Shown here piece by piece: positions 7,328 to 12,072 of a stretch of DNA of 12,072 nt (position 1 is the stretch's first letter; every line of letters starts with the position of its first letter). The translations under genes and the position numbers were made by a program. The notes under the pieces were generated by a model. It was given only the letters and a program-made list of their open reading frames with translations, was not told the origin of the DNA and made no database searches. Source of the DNA: Cochliopodium minus (Eukaryota; Discosea; Himatismenida; Cochliopodiidae); assembly GCA_024220525.1 (NCBI GenBank), contig JAMYWO010000507.1:1-12072 (forward strand), written 5' to 3'.

Positions 7328-9999
7328 ATCGTTGGGATTGGGAGTGGGTCTGGGTCTTGGCCTGCCTTTCTTATTGTTGCTTCTTTTACTTCTCTTACTC
7401 TTCTTGTTCTTCAAAAGGAGAAAATCTACCGACGATCCTTCCCTCAAAAAACCAAACTTCCAAAACATCATCTTCCCTCCTAATTATGTCCGCGTCTATG
7501 ATGTCTCTGGTAAAGAAAAATATTTATTTAAAAATTTTTTTTTTATTTTTTATTATTTTTTATTTTTTTTTTTTTATTTTTTATTTTTTATTTTTTATTT
7601 TTTATTTTATTTTTCAAATTTTAATTTTTATTCTAAATTTTAATTTGTTAATTTCATTTTACCCATTATTTATATTCTTTATTTTTTTAATTTTTTCTTC
7701 AAATTTTGTAATTTTTAATTTTAATAATTTTCATTCTTTTTTGTATTTGTTTATTTAAATTTTTTTAATTATATTTTTCATTTTTTATCTTTTATTAAAA
7801 AAAAATTTTTTTCATTAATTTGTTATTTTGTTAATTAAATTTTTTTTCATTAATTTGTTAATTAGATTTTTTTTATTTATTATTATTTGTTTTTTATTTA
7901 TTATTTTTATTATTTTATTTTATTTTATTTTTAAAATGATTTTTTTTTCAATTAATTTAGGATACGAAAACAACTTGAAGTATTTGAAAGAATGCTTGGT
8001 GAAACATTTGGGGTTGGTTAACATGATGACTCCTTTCATTGTAGGTAAGGACGCATTGGACAACATCCCCAAAGCTCTCGCACACATCTTCCAAGACGAG
8101 CCTCTCTCCGTTGACGTCTTTGAAAATTGGGTCACTTTAGAAATGGTTGCTGTCAAGAGTAAAGGTATAATAATATTCTTCAAAAAATCATTTTTATTTT
8201 TTATTAAAATAATTTTTTTGATTTTTAATTCATTATTTTATTTATTATTTTTTATGATTTTTTTTTATAATTTTTTAGATTTTTTATTTTTTGTTTATAT
8301 TTTATTTTTTTTGATTAATCTATTTTTCATTCATTTTTTGATTTTATTTTCTATTTTTTAAAATTTGATATTTTTTTTATTTTTTTTGGATTATTTTCCA
8401 TATTCATATAACATTTTTTGATCTTAACTTTTATTTTTTAATCAAATTTATTTAAATTCATTTTAAATTTATTTTTTTAAATTTATTTTTTTTTTACATT
8501 TTTTTATTACATTTTTTTTAACCAATTTGATTTCAAAAAAAAATAAAAAAAAAAATAAAGGAACACTGTTCAGACTGAACTCCTGCGCAACAAACTTCTT
8601 CTCCGCCTACATCAAACTGAACGGCCTCTACTACCTATGGTGGGTCAACTCGCTCCTCCTCCACGAACTCAACCAAAAAGCGGGGAAATCCGACAACGCC
8701 AACTCCATCCAAAACAAAACGAACATCTTAAAGGAGAGCAACGATTTCGAGAAGGAGGAGATCCAGATGGAGTTTGCCACTACGGAGCTCAATCCTAAGG
8801 AGTTGGGTGATGTCGATGAGCTTTATGTCAAGGCCAACTCTTATCAGCTTTTGCTTTATTTGACCCGTTTGGAGAGACGTATCATCACTTCTGGCACTTC
8901 CATGCCTTCTGAGTTGAAGAGGTGAAGAAGAAAAAAAATTTTTTTTAATTTTATTTTAAATTTTTGAATATCTAATTTTTCATTATTATTATTTTTTTGT
9001 TCATTTTCATTTTTTTTTATTTAAAGTTTTTTTTCAGGAGAAAATTTTTTTAAAATTAACTTTATTAATTTTTCTCATTTTTTTATTTTTAAAACATTTT
9101 ATTTTTATTTATTTTTAATTTATTTCTTATTTATTTTTCTCAATTTTTTTTTTATTTAAAATGTTTATTTAAATTTTTAAAATATTTTATTTAAATGGAA
9201 TTTTCATTTTGTAAATTTTTTAATTTTTAAATTTTTTATTTTTATTTAATTTTTTTCAAATTAATTTTTTTTTGAAATAGGATGATGCAACATGTTTATA
9301 AACAAGTAGGAACGAAATTCGATGTGGATTCACAATTCAAGGCAGTGGGAGGATTTTTGATTTTGAGAGCTCTCAACCCCGCTTTGTGTAACCCTGTCCA
9401 CTACGCCATGACCACCGATCCTCCCAAAGACAACGTCAAAAAGGAGTTGACCAACATTTCCAGAATTCTCCAAAACTTGGCCAATGAGACTGCTCCTTCT
9501 GACAAGAAACCTTTCTTGGCTCCTTTTGATGAGTGGGTAGAACAAGGTATGAAAAAATTAAAATTTTTTTATTTTTATTTTATTTTTAATATATTTTTTT
9601 TTAATAAATTTTTTGATTTTCATTTCATAAAAATAATTTTTTTTCAATTCACTTTTTTAAATTTTGATGTGCAAAATAGTTTAATAATTTGATATTTGTT
9701 TTAATAATGTTCATTTTGTGCCTTTTATTTTTTTTTGGTTTCACTAATCATATTTATTTTTATTTTTAGAAATTCCAAAGATCAGAGATTTTTACAGAGA
9801 AATAGTTGGCCCAGAAAATGTTATTGTCGAAAGTCAATCTGCTTTGTCAGTCCCTCAAGAAGTGGAGCAAGATCATCTCGCCTCTGTTTGGAACTTTATT
9901 CACAAAAACAAGGACAACATTCAAAAGAGTGATGAAGATGATGAGTTTAAGGAATTGTTCCAGAAGATTGATAAACCTATCAACAAAAAGAGCAACTGA
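7328..9999 (+). CDS. Membrane-anchored Ras GTPase-activating protein, 5' end missing
   Basis: Exons 7328-7509, 7961-8164, 8561-8921, 9281-9546 and 9770-9999 join through GT...AG borders into 413 residues ending at TGA. In order, counting from the first complete codon: a hydrophobic helix (2-28), the stop-transfer KRRK (29-32), a short linker, and a RasGAP domain from about residue 63 to the C-terminal region. RasGAPs speed GTP hydrolysis by Ras. TLFRLNSCAT (130-139) matches the finger loop, with R133 as the arginine finger. GGFLILRALNPALCNP (272-287) is the family signature, with R278 as the stabilising arginine. PSELKRMM and YREIVGPE fit the surrounding helices. The acidic/basic tail ends in KSN. 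By the positive-inside rule the GAP domain is cytosolic and the missing N-terminus is outside the cell or lumenal. The exon opens in or just before the helix at a phase-2 acceptor, so start codon, signal peptide and ectodomain are absent. Family assignment is strong; the target GTPase is unknown. Confidence 0.92.
7332..7424 (+). other. Transmembrane helix and basic stop-transfer motif
   Basis: A run of alternating Leu/Val and Gly (G3, G5, G7, G9, G11), a Pro, then ten consecutive Leu and FLFF, is followed directly by KRRK. The ten leucines use TTA, TTG, CTT and CTC, so this is a selected helix and not a slipped triplet repeat. The spaced glycines create overlapping GxxxG pairs, a known helix-packing motif. 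Confidence 0.9.
7510..7960 (+). other. Intron of the RasGAP gene (451 bp)
   Basis: It runs from G/GTAAAG to AATTTAG/GA, phase 1, and is strongly T-rich on the sense strand. Near 7805-7862 a block containing TTTTTTCATTAATTTGTTA occurs twice, about 36 bp apart. There is no coding content. Confidence 0.85.
8165..8560 (+). other. Intron of the RasGAP gene (396 bp)
   Basis: Donor G/GTATAA, acceptor AATAAAG/GA, phase 1. It is T-rich until about 8533 and then A-rich for the last 28 bases, so the acceptor is preceded by purines instead of a polypyrimidine tract. Splicing here joins directly to the arginine-finger loop, which supports the boundary. Confidence 0.85.
8922..9280 (+). other. Intron of the RasGAP gene (359 bp)
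   Basis: Donor AG/GTGAAG, acceptor GAAATAG/G, phase 2, restoring an Arg codon in ...ELKR/MMQHV. It is T-rich with no coding content. Confidence 0.88.
9547..9769 (+). other. Intron of the RasGAP gene (223 bp) with branch-point-like motif
   Basis: Donor G/GTATGA, acceptor TTTTTAG, phase 1. TCACTAATCA at 9741-9750, about 20 bases before the acceptor, resembles the CTAAT branch-point consensus and is followed by a T-rich tract. It is the most conventional 3' splice region in the window. Confidence 0.8.
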
Positions 10000-10217
10000 C
10001 CTTCTTTGTTTTAAAAAGATTTTGTGATTTTTAATAAATAATATAATATAATTATTACTTTTCTCTTTAATTCATCATTTCAAATGCCCTTCTCAATAAA
10101 AATTAAGATGATCAAGTTGCTTTCACTTTTCTTTTCTCGGACAAATAAAGAGAATAAACAGATTAATAAATTCTTATAAAAAAATCTTTAAATTAAATTT
10201 TACAACATATCAAAACT
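10000..10217. other. Convergent intergenic spacer (tail to tail)
   Basis: 218 bp separate the RasGAP stop from the stop of the opposing WD40 gene. It holds the 3' untranslated regions of both and has more mixed composition than the introns. There is no further gene. Confidence 0.7.
10033..10038 (+). terminator. AATAAA polyadenylation signal candidate
   Basis: AATAAA lies 34 bases after the RasGAP stop codon. Further AATAAA copies occur at 10095-10100 and 10144-10149. In such AT-rich sequence this hexamer arises easily by chance, so position is the main support. Confidence 0.4.
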
Positions 10218-11889
10218 TTAATTCGGATTAAATGATGGGGGTATTTTAGGAGGTATAGTGGATGAATTTATTTTATGAACATTGAGATTAGATTTTTTTG
10301 GTTGAGAAGAGTTTGTAGGATTCTGATAATTAATTTTGTGAGTAGTTTTTGAAATGGGCTGATTTTGGCCAACACTTTGATTGGGAGGAGAGATATTATT
10401 ATTGTAAATTACTTGGGGTCTTAGATTGTAATTAATTTGGCGGGCTTTGGGTTGAGTGGTGTTGTTAGTAGAGTTAGTGAGATGAAGATTTTTAGGATAG
10501 GGATGAAAATTATTGGAAATGGGAAGTGGAATATTAGAATTGGGTAGAATTTTTGGAATATATTTGATAGGATTGACAATTGGGTTTGTATTTGAATTGG
10601 GAGAATTAATAGGATGCTCTTTGGGATTGGGATACAGATTGGAAGGATTTGGCGGCGAGTGCATGATGGGATTGGAAGGGATGCTAACGGAAGAAGGAGA
10701 AGAGAAGATGTTGAGATTGGGGGGTGGAGGAAGAAGAGAGGAGGGAGAATTCAAATTAAAGGGGAGATTGGAAGAGAAAGGGGAGGGGCAAGTAGGGGAA
10801 AGAATAGAAGAGGGATGACCCAAAAAATGAGAATCATGATTGAAATTGCTAAGAAAGTTATCACCACTGCTGCCCATGTCAAAACTTTTGGTGAGATGAT
10901 TTCCCAAAAAGTTATCACTGCTCGTACTCAAAAAAGGGTTGTTTTCAATGATGGGAGGATTGAGATGATGAATGAGAACATCGTTGGTGTTGGTGGAAGT
11001 GGAAGTATTCAAAGTACTGGTAGGGAGGGGAGACTCGATGTTGAAAAGTTTTCTTTTTTTTTGTTTGAAAGAAGAGGATCGAGAAGGAGAAAGATCTCTC
11101 AAGGAAGGTATCGAAGACGAGCCAGAAGTTTGATTCAAAGAATTCAAAAGAGAAGAATCCGACGTAAATTTGTAACGAAAAATGCAATCTTCTTTTGCCT
11201 TCCAACTCTCGTAAAAGTAGGATTCTGGTCTTTCTTGCAAACTCTTTTCCAAAAGAGATTTTTCTTGAAAAGTGTTCACTACAAGTGAATTTGTTTCTCC
11301 GTTCCAAAACATGTCTTTCACAAAGTTTCCTCCTGTTGACAATTCATAAAGACATTTCTCATTTCTTAGATCCCTAGTAAAAAAAATAAAAAAAAACAGA
11401 TTGAACAAAAAATAAAAATATAAATATAAAATAATGTAAATAAAAAAAAAAGTAAATAAATCAAATTTTAAAAAAATAAAAAAAAAATGAGAAGATAAAA
11501 TAAAAAATAAATTAGATATAAAACAAAAAAATAAAAAAAAATAAAAAATAAAAATAACAAAAATAATAAAATAAAAAATAAATATCATAAATATAATTTT
11601 AAAAAATAAATTGAATAAAATTAAAAAATGAAAATAAATTGTATCATAAATTAAAATAACTTGATTAAAAAAAATAAAAAATAAAAAATTCTTCATTATA
11701 AGTTTTACCAAACTTTTACAACAGGGCTAGAAAAAGTAGAAGTAAAAGCAAAGGGGATGGAAGAGACGGAAGCTAAAATAGCAGAAGAACAAGGCTCTAA
11801 AAGAGCCAAAGTGTTGTAACACTTTGATTTTCCATCTCCCTTTTTCCTGATGTCCCATATCTTTGCTGTTCCATCCTCACTGCCAGTAA
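10218..11889 (-). CDS. WD40-repeat protein, C-terminal part with long disordered tail
   Basis: Exons 11889-11709 and 11373-10218 join (TG/G, restoring the Trp of VVKVWDLR) into about 445 residues ending at TAA. GSEDGTAKIWDIR at residues 3-15 and SSPVVKVWDLR near 54-64 are two WD repeats, each ending in W-D-x-R. Together with the segment up to about residue 130 they look like the end of a beta-propeller. From about 140 the protein is low-complexity Ser/Asn/Pro, with Ser-Pro sites (RDLSPSR) and a basic cluster, KQKKRK, at 164-169 (11049-11066) that could be a nuclear localisation signal. The exon at 11889 starts at a phase-1 acceptor, so earlier exons lie to the right of the window. I do not recognise the orthologue. 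W-D-x-R endings occur in DDB1-binding WD40 proteins, but that link is speculative. Confidence 0.8.
11374..11708 (-). other. Intron of the WD40 gene (335 bp)
   Basis: Donor TG/GTAAAA, acceptor ACTAG/G, phase 2. It is A-rich on the plus strand (T-rich in sense) with no coding content. Confidence 0.85.
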
Positions 11890-12072
11890 CTAATAAAAAA
11901 AATGTAAAAAAAATAAAAAAATAAAATAAAATAATAAAATAATTAAAAATAAATAATGATATAGAAAATAATAAAATAGTAAAAATAATAAAACAATCAT
12001 TTAATAAATAATAAATCAAAATTAAAATAATTTAAAAACAATTCATATTAATAAATAATTTAAATAAAAAAA
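11890..12072 (-). other. 3' part of an upstream intron of the WD40 gene
   Basis: A-rich on the plus strand without coding content, ending in TTATTAG at the exon border. It runs off the right edge, beyond which earlier WD repeats should lie. Confidence 0.7.

Noticed and set aside
7315-7758. Alternative plus-strand frame over the membrane-helix exon
   Set aside because: It gives a Trp/Ser/Cys-rich peptide without similarity, whereas the neighbouring frame gives a membrane helix, KRRK and an in-frame splice into the RasGAP domain.
8050-8060. GTAG/GTAAGG inside exon 7961-8164 as a donor site
   Set aside because: It resembles a strong donor, but using it would delete part of the RasGAP domain and the frame is open and homologous through it.
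10513-11288. Long plus-strand open frames opposite the WD40 tail
   Set aside because: They are Gly/Arg/Glu-rich antisense shadows of the Ser/Asn/Pro-rich minus-strand tail; the minus frame continues from clear WD repeats across a valid splice.
11374-11708. Minus-strand frame reading through the intron into the WD40 tail, which would add a hydrophobic N-terminus
   Set aside because: The added part is low-complexity Phe/Ile/Tyr from A/T intron sequence; GT and AG borders rejoin a WD repeat in frame, so read-through is not needed.

Overview
The window comes from a very AT-rich, intron-dense eukaryote. Exons have moderate GC and coherent codon use. Introns (70 to 451 bp) are almost pure A/T. Reading frames join cleanly across GT...AG borders, stops are standard (TGA, TAA), and one protein has an Asn/Ser/Pro-rich tail. 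Together these suggest a free-living protist, plausibly an amoebozoan, but the sequence does not fix the species.

Region 1 (1-6877, minus strand): about 20 short exons of one gene. Exons 1-17 splice without a stop over about 872 codons into a chain of filamin-type (immunoglobulin-fold) repeats. Most repeats carry a pair of cysteines, and the array has about 22 N-glycosylation sequons, so it looks extracellular. The 3' part (1-871) is damaged: frame shifts, and a last exon without an AG acceptor. Both gene ends lie outside what can be seen.

Region 2 (6878-7327): 450 bp of A/T sequence with no coding content, split by a single N at 6989. It is A-rich to the left of the N and T-rich to the right.

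Region 3 (7328-9999, plus strand): five exons encoding a single transmembrane helix, a basic stop-transfer motif and a complete cytosolic RasGAP domain, with arginine finger and FLR...NPA motif. Everything upstream of the membrane helix is missing.

Region 4 (10218-11889 and on to the right edge, minus strand): the C-terminal part of a WD40-repeat protein with a long disordered tail, convergent with the RasGAP gene.

The main hypothesis is that regions 1 and 3 are two pieces of one receptor (filamin array, membrane helix, RasGAP) set head to head by a wrong join at the N. Both pieces start at a splice acceptor in mid-protein, and both upstream introns run into the N. The array lacks a membrane anchor and the RasGAP lacks an ectodomain. 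This is inference. What is seen directly is the two incomplete genes, the N and the composition flip.
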